A DNA stretch of 64,000 nt from Pirellula staleyi DSM 6068 (GTDB taxonomy: Bacteria > Planctomycetota > Planctomycetia > Pirellulales > Pirellulaceae). Below are positions 44,806-53,230 of the stretch, in pieces. The first letter of the stretch is position 1. The number at the start of each line of letters is the position of its first letter. The translations under genes and the position numbers were made by a program. Where the stretch lies: the NCBI RefSeq assembly GCF_000025185.1, contig NC_013720.1:3596001-3660000 (forward strand), in the 5' to 3' direction. The notes below the pieces were generated by a model. The model did no database searches. It worked only from the letters and a program-made list of their open reading frames with translations, and was not told where the DNA came from.

Positions 44806-44879
44806 CGGTGGGGGCTTTGTCTATCGCTAGTCTCGGTAGTTCGCTAGTCGATGATCGGGTGCGAGACTATAACACAAGG

Positions 44880-45896
44880 ATGAAGAGCGAAGATTCCAAA
44901 CCGGCGTCGGGGTTTCCCATCACTCGCATGCGTCGACTGCGGTACCATCCCGCAGTTCGGTCACTCGTGCGCGAGACCAAACTGACACCAAGTCAAATGA
45001 TCCTGCCTCTTTTTGCCCGTCCGGGGAAGGGGTTGCGACAACCAATTTCGTCGATGCCGCCCCATTGTCAGCTGAGTGTCGACTTGATTGCCGAGGAAGC
45101 GCGCGAGGCGGCAAAGCTGGGGCTCGGCGGGATTCTGCTGTTCGGCATTCCATCGGAAAAAGATGGATGCGGCAGCGATTCCTATAGCGACAATGGGATT
45201 GTTCAGCAGGCGATTCGGGCTGCTAAAGAGGCTGCCCCCGATCTGCTGGTGGTCACCGACGTTTGCTTCTGCGAGTACACCAGTCATGGCCACTGCGGCA
45301 TCGTCGACGACCATACCGGCCGGATGGATGTGAATAACGATGCGACCCTCGAGATTATTGCCAAACAAGTGGTGAGTCATGCTCAGGCCGGGGCCGATAT
45401 GGTGGCACCGAGCGGGATGATGGATGGGATGATTGGCACCATTCGCTCGGCACTGGATGGAGCAGGTTTTCATCACCTGCCGATCATGAGTTATGCCGCG
45501 AAGTATGCCAGCAGCTATTACGGACCGTTTCGCGAAGCTGCCGAGAGCACCCCGCAGTTTGGCGATCGCCGCGCCTATCAAATGGACCCCGCCGTGGCAG
45601 CCGAGCAAGCGCTGCGTGAGTGCGAACTCGATCTAGCCGAGGGGGCCGACATGCTGATGGTCAAACCGGCGCTCGCTTACCTCGATATCATTCGTGCGGT
45701 GCACGAAAAATTTCCGGGCGTGCCACTAGCGGCCTATAACGTCTCGGGCGAATACAGCATGGTGAAAGCGGCGGCCGAAAAGGGTTGGATCGACGAGCGC
45801 GGCGTCGCGCTTGAGACTCTCACGGCCATTGCTCGTGCCGGCGCTAAGATCATCATCACTTACTGGGCCAAAGATGTGGCCAAGTGGCTCGCTTAA
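44880..45896 (+). CDS. hemB: Delta-aminolevulinic acid dehydratase (porphobilinogen synthase)
   Basis: About 338 residues from the ATG at 44880; the frame is open into the divergent gene upstream but that part is not conserved. HemB condenses two 5-aminolevulinate molecules to porphobilinogen. The Cys cluster [16 protein letters not shown] matches the catalytic zinc site, so this is the zinc-type enzyme. The Schiff-base lysines are Lys208 ([17 protein letters not shown]) and Lys262 ([13 protein letters not shown]). The ending [12 protein letters not shown] is typical. It precedes hemL by 88 bases on the same strand, the two enzymes flanking 5-aminolevulinate in the pathway. Confidence 0.97.
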   Translation: MKSEDSKPASGFPITRMRRLRYHPAVRSLVRETKLTPSQMILPLFARPGKGLRQPISSMPPHCQLSVDLIAEEAREAAKLGLGGILLFGIPSEKDGCGSDSYSDNGIVQQAIRAAKEAAPDLLVVTDVCFCEYTSHGHCGIVDDHTGRMDVNNDATLEIIAKQVVSHAQAGADMVAPSGMMDGMIGTIRSALDGAGFHHLPIMSYAAKYASSYYGPFREAAESTPQFGDRRAYQMDPAVAAEQALRECELDLAEGADMLMVKPALAYLDIIRAVHEKFPGVPLAAYNVSGEYSMVKAAAEKGWIDERGVALETLTAIARAGAKIIITYWAKDVAKWLA

Positions 45897-45984
45897 GTTT
45901 GTTGTGTTTTCAAAAAAACGCAAGAATCGCTCGATGTAATTCGATTTTAGTCTTCTCTTCCCTCCCACTGAGATCGCGACTGGC

Positions 45985-47301
45985 ATGTCCTCCACCGCTT
46001 CTGGCAACGCTCGCATGAACCGTGAAAAAAGTCAGCAGATCTTCGCAAAAGCTAAGCAGTTAATGCCGGGCGGAGTGAATAGTCCCGCGCGGGCATTTGG
46101 TGGTGTCGGTGGCGATCCGATTGTGTTCGATCGTGCGGAAGGGGCGTATCTTTACGACGTCGATGGGAACAAGTACATCGACTACATCGGTTCTTGGGGG
46201 CCAATGATTTTGGGGCACCGTCATCCACGTGTGGTGGACGCGGTGAAGCGAGCGGCTGATCGGGCATTCAGTTTTGGCGCCCCTTCGGTGGGTGAGAATA
46301 TCCTGGCGCAGCTGATTATCGACCTGGTCCCGTCGATTGAAATGGTTCGTCTCGTGAACTCTGGTACCGAAGCCACCATGTCGGCCATACGTGTCGCGCG
46401 GGGCTTCACTGGACGCGCAGGGATTGTGAAATTCGCCGGCAATTATCATGGCCACGTCGATAGTTTGCTCGTCGCAGCAGGATCAGCCGCGGCAACGCTG
46501 GGGGTGCCAAACTCACCAGGTGTGACTCCCGGAACGACGCAGGACACGCACATCGGACGCTACAACGATGTGCCCCATCTCGAGCAACTCTTTGCCCAGC
46601 ATGGCAGCGAAATTGCCGCTGTGATTTTCGAGCCGGTGGTTGGCAATATGGGATGTGTGATTCCATCGCCCGAGTTTTTGAGGTCGCTGCGAGAGATCAC
46701 GCGAAAGCACGGCGCTCTGCTGATTTGCGACGAAGTGATGACCGGCTTTCGGGTGTCGATCGGAGGAGCCCAGCAACTCTATGGGATCGAGCCCGATCTG
46801 ACGACGCTCGGAAAAATTGTTGGCGGCGGGATGCCAATCGGTGCTTACGGCGGTCGCGCCGATGTGATGAAGCATGTGCTTCCCGCTGGCAAGGTGTTTC
46901 AGGCGGGCACTTTGAGTGGAAACCCAATTGCCACAGCCGCTGGCATTGCGACGCTTGAGCAGCTTCGCGAAACGCCACCTTACGAGTATCTCGAGAAAAT
47001 CAGCGCGCAGCTCGAGGCGGGGCTCGCGCGTGAGGCAACGCAGGCCAACATTCCCCACGTCATCACGCGCGTTGGAAGCATGCTGACGTTGTTTTTCAGC
47101 AGCGTGCGTCCCCAAGATTGGGAGACTGCGAGCCAAAGCAATACGGCTCGTTATGCCAGCTACTTTTGGGGCTTGGCAGATCGTGGCATTTATATGCCAT
47201 GCAGCCAGTACGAAGCCCTGTTCATCTCAGCGGCGCATACGCCGGAAGATATCGAGGCCACGATTCGTTCCGCAGCCGAGGTCTTCAAGACACTGGCTTA
47301 A
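45985..47301 (+). CDS. hemL: Glutamate-1-semialdehyde 2,1-aminomutase
   Basis: About 438 residues; an ATG ten codons downstream is also possible. HemL makes 5-aminolevulinate from glutamate-1-semialdehyde (C5 pathway), directly feeding HemB. Family features are the N-terminal AKQLMPGGVNSPARAFGGVG, YIDYIGSWGPMILGHRHP, VNSGTEATMSAIRVARG, KFAGNYHGHVDSLLVAAGS, the PLP-binding Lys near residue 276 in LGKIVGGGMPIGAYGGR, and the C-terminal YMPCSQYEALFISAAHT. It belongs to class III aminotransferases but works as an intramolecular mutase. No hemA is seen in this window. Confidence 0.97.
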   Translation: MSSTASGNARMNREKSQQIFAKAKQLMPGGVNSPARAFGGVGGDPIVFDRAEGAYLYDVDGNKYIDYIGSWGPMILGHRHPRVVDAVKRAADRAFSFGAPSVGENILAQLIIDLVPSIEMVRLVNSGTEATMSAIRVARGFTGRAGIVKFAGNYHGHVDSLLVAAGSAAATLGVPNSPGVTPGTTQDTHIGRYNDVPHLEQLFAQHGSEIAAVIFEPVVGNMGCVIPSPEFLRSLREITRKHGALLICDEVMTGFRVSIGGAQQLYGIEPDLTTLGKIVGGGMPIGAYGGRADVMKHVLPAGKVFQAGTLSGNPIATAAGIATLEQLRETPPYEYLEKISAQLEAGLAREATQANIPHVITRVGSMLTLFFSSVRPQDWETASQSNTARYASYFWGLADRGIYMPCSQYEALFISAAHTPEDIEATIRSAAEVFKTLA

Positions 47302-47364
47302 CTGGAGCGGTGAGAGATAACTACAGCTTTTGGTACGAAGCTTGGACTTCGACCGTACGTCAAG

Positions 47365-47422
47365 AAAAAAATCGACGTGCGGGAAGGGCTGAAGCCTGCT
47401 CAACAGCTTCTCCCCGCACGTC
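47365..47422 (-). terminator. Intrinsic terminator after the small exported peptide gene
   Basis: Perfect 10-base arms GACGTGCGGG and CCCGCACGTC (47374-47383 and 47413-47422), with an inner GAAGC/GCTTC pairing. On the minus strand it is followed directly by a GA and then seven T (47365-47371). This fits a minus-strand terminator for the gene at 47579-47902, about 157 bases after its stop. It could also stop hemL transcripts from the other side, less efficiently. Confidence 0.8.
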
Positions 47423-47578
47423 TTGGGTGGATCCTCAATGATCGCGTTTTGAATGGTAGTGAATCTTCTAGCGAGACATCTTGGCGGTCAAAGAGTCCAT
47501 GCATGAGAAGATTACGAGATCGGGTGAATGGGATGGTGCTTTATCCGATCACCCTTTGAGTACGACAGTTGAGAAGCT

Positions 47579-47902
47579 TTAGGGCTTGAGGCCGACTCTT
47601 GCCTTCACTTTGACGTCGGCTTTGACCTTCACGAGACCAAGCACTTTGACGTTGGCGTCGACGTCAACATTGGCGTCGAGCTTGAGCTTGGGAAGCTTGA
47701 TCGATGGGAGGCACAGGCAGCCACCTTCACCGCGGATAGCGTCGGCTTCGCTGGTGGTCAGAACGGTGCTGTTGTCGAGCCCCATCGCGGCAAATGCTTC
47801 TGGCATTTCCGAGGTAGCGGCTTGGTCGGCCGAGGCGATGCCAGCGGTGCCGAGGATGAGAGCGAAAGCGGCGGCGAGCCCCAGAATCTTGTTGCGGACC
47901 AT
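47579..47902 (-). CDS. Small exported peptide with alternating Val/Lys/Asp tail
   Basis: About 107 residues. AGGAG lies ten bases before the ATG at 47902. A clean signal peptide (MVRNKILGLAAAFALILGTAG, cleavage near residue 25, IASA) is followed by a helix-like stretch and the motif LTTSEADAIRGEGGCLC (about 48-64). That motif resembles leader ends of some ribosomally made peptides (an E/A-D-x-I-R-G-x-G pattern), with two Cys right after the GG. The rest, LPSIKLPKLKLDANVDVDAN and onward to the C-terminus, alternates hydrophobic and charged residues in steps of two, typical of a single amphipathic beta sheet. The gene has its own leader palindromes and terminator. No processing gene is adjacent. 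Function unknown. Confidence 0.75.
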   Translation of the reverse strand: MVRNKILGLAAAFALILGTAGIASADQAATSEMPEAFAAMGLDNSTVLTTSEADAIRGEGGCLCLPSIKLPKLKLDANVDVDANVKVLGLVKVKADVKVKARVGLKP

Positions 47903-47939
47903 AGTACGTAAACTCCTGCCACAGAACGTTTTACCTGCC

Positions 47940-47960
47940 CCCAGGAGGACATCTCCTGGG
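47940..47960 (-). repeat. Hairpin in the leader of the small peptide gene
   Basis: Perfect 8-base arms CCCAGGAG (47940-47947) and CTCCTGGG (47953-47960) enclose five bases. On the minus strand it lies 38-58 bases before the start codon. It does not cover the ribosome binding site, so mRNA protection is more likely than translational control (inference). Confidence 0.55.
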
Positions 47961-47972
47961 TTACCCTGTGCG

Positions 47973-47993
47973 TTTCACTCTATCTGGGTGAAA
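47973..47993. repeat. Inverted repeat TTTCAC/GTGAAA
   Basis: Six-base arms at 47973-47978 and 47988-47993, nine bases apart, a geometry common for dimeric DNA-binding proteins. It lies 70-90 bases upstream of the small peptide gene. Confidence 0.35.
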
Positions 47994-48097
47994 GAGCTTC
48001 GCAACAGAATTTTTCGGCCCAGAAGGAGGCGGCAACCCGCCCGTTTGCGGTGGTCCGCGAGAGGTATTACGAGGAGTGTCAAAATGACCCAATTAGG

Positions 48098-48113
48098 CTG
48101 CGGAATTCCGCAG
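48098..48113. repeat. 16-base perfect palindrome
   Basis: CTGCGGAATTCCGCAG is its own reverse complement. It lies about 200 bases upstream of the small peptide gene, next to an AT-rich promoter-like stretch, and is a good candidate for a regulator binding site. Confidence 0.45.
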
Positions 48114-48443
48114 GAAAGCCCCTGAATTATTTGGGAAAACTTTTTCGACCTAAGGTGAAATGGAGTTCCAGAGGACTTGCTTTTCAGGGGCACTTCACGA
48201 CATTTCAGTCCAATCCGAACCAAAACGAAAGCTAGGGATCAGTTGTGGGCATTGTCTAGCAAACTGCTCGTCCAAGTGAAGCAAAAGAGAATGATGCCCC
48301 CGAGCATTTGAAGATGGTCCAGCGCGGATCTGCAAAACGCAGCAGATCGCACTACTATCGGCTCGAGTATCAGCTGGCGGGATGTCATGCGTGCTTTGCT
48401 GAGCACACATGAATGGCTGGTTTTCAGGCGAGTGATATCGCCA

Positions 48444-50012
48444 CTATTCCCACTCAATCGTCGCGGGTGGTTTGCTGCTGATGTCGTAGCAAACGCGATT
48501 CACACCCTTCACCTCGTTGATGATGCGTGTCGAAATTCGAGCAAGCACATCGTAGGGCAAGTGCGACCAGTCGGCGGTCATGAAATCGTCGGTATTCACG
48601 CAGCGAAGCGCTACGACATTTTCGTAGGTGCGAGCGTCGCCCATCACACCGACACTTTGCACCGGCAAGAGGACAGCAAAAGCTTGTGAGGTGCTACGAT
48701 AGAGACCAGCCGCTTTAATTTCGGCGATCATGATGGCGTCGGCTTCACGGAGTACATCAAGACGGGGCTTGGTGACCTCGCCTAAGCAGCGGACTGCCAA
48801 ACCGGGACCGGGAAACGGATGCCGCCAAACGAGATCTTCGGGCAATCCGAGTTCGAGACCCAGTTTGCGAACTTCGTCTTTGAAGAGGTCGCGCAGTGGC
48901 TCGACCAGTTCGAAGCCGAGTTCTGCAGGCAAGCCGCCGACGTTGTGATGCAATTTGATCGTGGCTGCAGGACCATCGGGCGCGGCGCCGCTTTCGATCA
49001 CGTCGGGATAGAGGGTTCCTTGAGCCAGGAACCGAGCATCCTCGATCTTTTTGGCTTCATCTTTGAAGCACTCAATAAACTCGTAGCCAATTTTTTTCCG
49101 TTTGGCTTGTGGTTCCGTTACACCGGCGAGTGCTTCAAGGAACCGTTTTTCCCCTTCCACGACGTGTAAATCGGTTTTGAAGTGGTTCGTGAACTCGGCA
49201 ATCACACCCGCTTGTTCATCTTTGCGGAGCAGGCCGTTATCGACCAGGATGCACGATAGTTTGGGGCCAATCGCGCGATAAAGCAGAGCCGCGGTGACAG
49301 CCGAATCGACACCACCCGAGAGGCCGCAGATGACCCGTGCATCACCGATTTGGGCACGCATCTTGAGGATCGCTTCTTTGGCAAAGTCGCCCAGTCGCCA
49401 CGTTCCGCTACAACCGCAGATAGCGGTGAGGAAGTTGTGGAGGATTGTTCCGCCGAGGGGAGTGTGGGTCACTTCGGGGTGAAACTGCATGGCGTAGACC
49501 GGCAGGGTCTTATGCTTCACTGCAGCGATGGGACAAGTGCCGGTTTTGGCGAGTGGAACGAAGTCGTCCGACACGCGCGACACCTGATCGCCGTGGCTCA
49601 TCCAAACATCAATCTTGTCGGGGACACCCGCAAACAGATCGGCATGCTCGGTGACGATGCATTGGCTGCGGCCATACTCGCGGGCAGGGGCACTATCGAC
49701 CTTGCCGCCCAGCGTGTCGCAGGCGAGCTGCATACCGTAGCAAATGCCTAGGACTGGAATCCCCATGTTGAAGAGGCGAGCATCGCAGCGCGGTGCTCCC
49801 GGTTCGTAGACACTCGAAGGTCCACCGGAAAGAATCAGCCCACGCGGGGCGTGATGAGCAATCTGCTCGACGGTGATATCGTGCCGCACGATCTCGCAGT
49901 AGACGTTGTTTTCCCGCACGCGGCGGGCAATCAGCTGGGCGTATTGCGAGCCAAAATCAAGTACCAGCACCCGCTGGTCGGCAATCGAGCGAAGGCCTGA
50001 ACCATCTGCCAT
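48444..50012 (-). CDS. guaA: GMP synthase (glutamine-hydrolysing)
   Basis: About 522 residues, normal GuaA length. The amidotransferase half has [20 protein letters not shown], the nucleophile Cys91 in [10 protein letters not shown], and the His/Glu of [10 protein letters not shown]. The synthetase half has the PP-loop motif [18 protein letters not shown] (near 230), then [20 protein letters not shown], and [12 protein letters not shown]. The C-terminal dimerisation domain has [13 protein letters not shown] and ends [18 protein letters not shown], a canonical GuaA ending. It converts XMP to GMP with glutamine and ATP. It is apparently a single-gene transcript. No guaB is nearby. Confidence 0.98.
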   Translation of the reverse strand: MADGSGLRSIADQRVLVLDFGSQYAQLIARRVRENNVYCEIVRHDITVEQIAHHAPRGLILSGGPSSVYEPGAPRCDARLFNMGIPVLGICYGMQLACDTLGGKVDSAPAREYGRSQCIVTEHADLFAGVPDKIDVWMSHGDQVSRVSDDFVPLAKTGTCPIAAVKHKTLPVYAMQFHPEVTHTPLGGTILHNFLTAICGCSGTWRLGDFAKEAILKMRAQIGDARVICGLSGGVDSAVTAALLYRAIGPKLSCILVDNGLLRKDEQAGVIAEFTNHFKTDLHVVEGEKRFLEALAGVTEPQAKRKKIGYEFIECFKDEAKKIEDARFLAQGTLYPDVIESGAAPDGPAATIKLHHNVGGLPAELGFELVEPLRDLFKDEVRKLGLELGLPEDLVWRHPFPGPGLAVRCLGEVTKPRLDVLREADAIMIAEIKAAGLYRSTSQAFAVLLPVQSVGVMGDARTYENVVALRCVNTDDFMTADWSHLPYDVLARISTRIINEVKGVNRVCYDISSKPPATIEWE

Positions 50013-50266
50013 GGAATGTACCCACCCAGTAGAAATCGCAAGTCTATCGCGACGAGCTCGGCCTACTGCCAGGCAGCAAGCTGAGAGGCGAATCGCGTAG
50101 TTTAGCCATTTTTGATCTCGGTCGCACCAGGGGTAGGGGGTGGTAAGCGACAGTTCCGTCGGCAGATTGTGGCGGCTGACAAGGTGCGTTACTCTCCGCT
50201 AAGGGCCTGCAGGAATGCTGCAGCGGCCTAATCGCACTTCCCCTCTCGCATGGATGGACTATAGGC

Positions 50267-51034
50267 GTGCTGATTCTGCTGACGAACGACGACGGTATCT
50301 ACGCCCCAGGCTTGGCCGCACTGGAGCGCGAACTTGTCAAAATTGGGGATGTTTCGGTCGTAGCGCCCGCCACTGAACAGAGTGGTGTGGGGCATTCGAT
50401 CACGTTCCTCAGCCCGCTAATTTGCAAGGAAGTTTACGACGGGGATCGGCGCCGAGGCTATGCCGTCGAAGGGAGCCCCGCTGATAGTGTGAAGCTCGGA
50501 CTTTTTGAGCTTTGCCCACGTCGGCCCGATTTGGTGGTGAGTGGCATTAACGGTGGGCTGAATGCAGGGATCAACGTTTTGTATAGCGGTACGGTGGCGG
50601 CGGCGATTGAAGGAGCCTTCTTTGGAATCACCAGCATCGCGTGCTCGCTCGAGTTCCACGAACACGCAAATTACGCTCGCGCGGCAGTGATTTGCCGCGA
50701 GTTGATCGAGCAGGTTCTAAGACAAAAAACCGAGAAGCCGCAGCTTTATAATCTCAATATCCCGACGGCGGCGATTGAGAATCCCAAAGGGGCGAAGATT
50801 GTGCCGATGGGGGTCTCGCGCTATGGCGAACATTACATCAAGCGAGTCGATCCACGCGGACGCAATTATTACTGGGCGACCAATGATCCGCCCCCTCAGC
50901 CCGAAGGTTATGACACCGATCTGACGGCGCTCAGTGAAGGTTTCGTTACGCTGTCGCCACTGCATTACAACTTGACCGATCCACCGGCGCTCGACGCTAT
51001 GAAAAACTGGAAATTAGAACTTCCTGGGCTGTAG
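50267..51034 (+). CDS. surE: 5'-nucleotidase SurE
   Basis: About 255 residues, typical for SurE. The start is a GTG at 50267 (LILLTNDDGIYAPGL follows); an upstream ATG is out because a TAG lies between. The metal site is formed by Asp8 and Asp9 in TNDDG, Ser of TEQSGVGHSI and Asn of VVSGINGGLNAG, all present. The segment NVLYSGTVAAAIEGAFFG is the family signature. SurE dephosphorylates nucleoside monophosphates and short polyphosphate. Its usual partners (pcm, nlpD, rpoS) are not adjacent. It lies divergent from guaA across a 254-base gap. Confidence 0.96.
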   Translation: MLILLTNDDGIYAPGLAALERELVKIGDVSVVAPATEQSGVGHSITFLSPLICKEVYDGDRRRGYAVEGSPADSVKLGLFELCPRRPDLVVSGINGGLNAGINVLYSGTVAAAIEGAFFGITSIACSLEFHEHANYARAAVICRELIEQVLRQKTEKPQLYNLNIPTAAIENPKGAKIVPMGVSRYGEHYIKRVDPRGRNYYWATNDPPPQPEGYDTDLTALSEGFVTLSPLHYNLTDPPALDAMKNWKLELPGL

Positions 51035-51088
51035 AATGCGGCCAGCGGTTGAGCAGAGCGGTGGAGACGTGGAATCCAAAAGGGGCTG

Positions 51089-51655
51089 ATGATGAAACGG
51101 TTGTGGAACTTGACGCTGTTGATCGGTGTCGTGGCGGTTGGCAGTTTGGCGGTTGGTTGTGGCAGTAATGCAACACCAACAGCAGCCGCCCCTGTAGCAC
51201 CAGCTGTGACGGCACCACCACCTCCGCCTGGTCCGCCCGCACCTCCTGCTCCGCCGACCATCGAGCCAGGAGCGCCTGTTGGTGCGGAAGTGCCATCCGG
51301 TACCGAGGCACCTGTAGATCCGGCTGCTGGAACGTCAGCCGATGAAACCGAGCGGGTGAAGGCGACCAAAGGGGTTGGCAAAGCGGGACGTAGTCTCGAC
51401 GAGCACGAGGGAATGGTTGTCACGCCAGTCAAAACGCTGTTTGCTGCTAAAGAGCGAATCGTGTTCGAAATCCAGATTCCTCAGGCACTTGCGCTGTTTT
51501 ACGGACTCGAAGGACGCTTCCCGGAATCGCACGACGAGTATATGGAGAAGGTGATTACCGCCAATCAGATTCCGCTACCAGTGCTTCCGGAAGGGCACAA
51601 ATACGTCTACGACGTCGAGACCCACGAACTGATGGTCGAGCGACCCAAGAAGTAG
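51089..51655 (+). CDS. Lipoprotein with Pro-rich spacer
   Basis: About 188 residues. A purine-rich AAAAGGGG precedes two consecutive ATGs. The signal has lipobox LAVGC with Cys 24. Residues 30-80 are almost only Ala, Pro, Thr and Gly. The last 90 residues form a small globular part with IVFEIQIPQALALFYGLEGR, then FPESHDEYMEKVITANQIPL and VLPEGHKYVYDVETHELMVE. The FYGLEGRFPESHDEYMEK part recalls pilin-like or type II secretion-like C-terminal sequences in planctomycetes (weak resemblance). Envelope-anchored; function unknown. It starts 54 bases after surE and may share its transcript. Confidence 0.8.
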   Translation: MMKRLWNLTLLIGVVAVGSLAVGCGSNATPTAAAPVAPAVTAPPPPPGPPAPPAPPTIEPGAPVGAEVPSGTEAPVDPAAGTSADETERVKATKGVGKAGRSLDEHEGMVVTPVKTLFAAKERIVFEIQIPQALALFYGLEGRFPESHDEYMEKVITANQIPLPVLPEGHKYVYDVETHELMVERPKK

Positions 51656-51660
51656 CGGTT

Positions 51661-51688
51661 TGGCAACGTCGCGTTGCCAATTGGCAAC
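51661..51688. repeat. Three half-sites TTGCCA/TGGCAA forming two alternative stems
   Basis: TGGCAAC (51661-51667) can pair with GTTGCCA (51673-51679) over a five-base loop. GTTGCCAATTGGCAAC (51673-51688) is by itself a perfect 16-base palindrome. The middle copy can thus join either partner. The repeat starts six bases after the lipoprotein stop; no T-run follows. A second palindrome GCTAATTAGC lies at 51742-51751. Confidence 0.45.
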
Positions 51689-51890
51689 AGCGGGGCTGAT
51701 TCGCAACACTTGGCCGAGAAGGGAGTAGCCACGCAAATCGGGCTAATTAGCATGAAATAGGTGCAGGTTCACACGGCGTCCGTTTTTGGCTCGCTATGTG
51801 CAATAGAGCACCTTCGCACGGAAGCGGTTCCCCGTCGGCGCTAAAGCCTGTGGCACGATAGCCATCGGCACGCCTTGGGAGTGTGCCGTC

Positions 51891-52487
51891 ATGCTATCGA
51901 TTCCATCAAGTCCATCCAGTTGCCGCTTCGGGCGACGGCCTGCGATGTCGCTACCTGCTCTGCTGCTGGTGGTGATTACTTCGGCGAATCTCGCTGCAGC
52001 TGATTGGATCACCGCACCTTCGACCTACACGCACGAGCCGCTGCAAGGTGAACGCGTTGCGCAGTACTCTCCGATCGGACCGTTCTACTACTATCAGCGT
52101 GCCGACTATCTGAAGAGTGGTTATCGCCACTATCGCAGCACGATCCAAATCGGAAACTCGGCTGATAACTATCACCAGGTGGAAGAGTGGGGACGCCCGG
52201 TTCGGCCTTACGAAGAATGGCGCTTCCCTTACCGGCCCTACAGCGTTCCCTATCAGCAATGGGGACCTCCGTTCGGCGGTCTCGGCGGCGGTGGTGGCTT
52301 TATCGGTCCCTATCCCTACGGCGGCGGCGGCTTTGGTGGTGGAGGTGGAGCGTACAACAACGGCATGCCCTATGGGGCTGTTCCACCGAACGCCAACGTG
52401 GTGCCGCAGCAATGGATGGACGGGCATTACCCGAGCTATAACCAGCGAGATCGCTCGGATTACTACCGACCCTATCGACCTGAATAA
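51891..52487 (+). CDS. Exported Gly/Tyr/Pro-rich protein
   Basis: About 198 residues. GGGAG lies nine bases before the ATG at 51891. After a basic region (RFGRR) comes a hydrophobic signal segment (about 19-36, ending ANLAAA). The mature part is dominated by Tyr, Gly, Pro and Arg: YYYQRADYLKSGYRHYRSTI, then YEEWRFPYRPYSVPYQQWG, a glycine run (about 130-158) and a YR/PY-rich end. Such composition is common in surface or matrix proteins and in low-complexity planctomycete exported proteins. I see no catalytic motif and no Cys in the mature part. It lies next to, and convergent with, the C39-type peptidase gene, so it could be a substrate of that pair (speculative). Confidence 0.8.
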   Translation: MLSIPSSPSSCRFGRRPAMSLPALLLVVITSANLAAADWITAPSTYTHEPLQGERVAQYSPIGPFYYYQRADYLKSGYRHYRSTIQIGNSADNYHQVEEWGRPVRPYEEWRFPYRPYSVPYQQWGPPFGGLGGGGGFIGPYPYGGGGFGGGGGAYNNGMPYGAVPPNANVVPQQWMDGHYPSYNQRDRSDYYRPYRPE

Positions 52488-52509
52488 CGTGGCTTGGCTT
52501 CGTTCGCCT

Positions 52510-53226
52510 TCACTGGGGGCGAGGCTGAACTAGGTATCGCCGCGCTGCATCGAGTTCGTTCTGCACCGGCGGATCGGTATGGATTTGTAGCGGATGCGAT
52601 TGCGGCAGACCAAAGCCACGTTTGCCAACCAGCAGCGCTTCGCCGCTCCAATGCGTCATAAATTTTTCGGCCGACATGCGGACGTTGCCGCGCAGCGGAT
52701 CGGCAAGGAAAACGCGATCATCAACCGATCCTTTGAGCACCACAAAATGCTTGAATTCCTCGCGCACTAGTCGCACGATGACCGGCGCTTTGAGCCCCGG
52801 AATCTTGTCGGCAGGAAGTCGAATGACGGCTGCTAAATAACCCAATGCCTTGCAGCACAGGAACAGATCGTTCATCGAGAGACCGTTCTCCTGGCGATCC
52901 TTCACCTCATCGGCTTCCATCTTGCCGAGGATCTCTTTCAGGATCTTCGCTTCGCTAATGTCGTCTTGAAAGTAGTACTGAAAAATTGTCGCAAGCGTGG
53001 CAGCTCCGCAGGAATAGTCCTGCGCTTGCATCACGACATTTTCGCGCTGCAAGCTGGTCCAGCTACGAACCGACTTGCGAGCCAAAGGCTGTTTGGGACT
53101 TCGAAGAATCGGCACCTCGAGTGGTGTGTCGGCGAGTGTCGCTTGCGCACCTGCCAGTGGGAGCACGAGGACTACAGCGGCGAGAAATGCTCGGCGCTCG
53201 AGCCGGTCGTTGGATTGTCGGCGCAT
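52510..53226 (-). CDS. Exported C39-type cysteine peptidase
   Basis: About 238 residues from the ATG at 53226, four bases after the stop of the barrel gene; the open frame to 53292 overlaps that gene and is less likely. An N-terminal Arg-rich stretch (RLERR) and hydrophobic helix (about 13-30) form a signal for export. The peptidase domain (about 50-215) has QAQDYSCGAATLATIFQYYF with the nucleophile Cys73, KHFVVLKG with the His (160) and FLADPLRGNVRMS with the Asp (176), the full C39 triad. C39 enzymes usually cut double-glycine leaders as domains of ABC exporters. Here the domain stands alone in the periplasm, as in FapD of the functional-amyloid system. Confidence 0.88.
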   Translation of the reverse strand: MRRQSNDRLERRAFLAAVVLVLPLAGAQATLADTPLEVPILRSPKQPLARKSVRSWTSLQRENVVMQAQDYSCGAATLATIFQYYFQDDISEAKILKEILGKMEADEVKDRQENGLSMNDLFLCCKALGYLAAVIRLPADKIPGLKAPVIVRLVREEFKHFVVLKGSVDDRVFLADPLRGNVRMSAEKFMTHWSGEALLVGKRGFGLPQSHPLQIHTDPPVQNELDAARRYLVQPRPQ

Positions 53227-53230
53227 CGCT

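Larger units (their letters stand above)
47903..48443. other. 541-base gap upstream of the small peptide gene
   Basis: No supported gene. The gap lies upstream of the peptide gene and downstream of guaA, both on the minus strand. It holds a hairpin, an inverted repeat and a 16-base palindrome, listed separately. TTGGGT-17-TAATAC (around 48063-48095, minus strand) is a weak promoter candidate overlapping the region of the palindrome. The half nearer guaA shows nothing clear. Confidence 0.5.
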
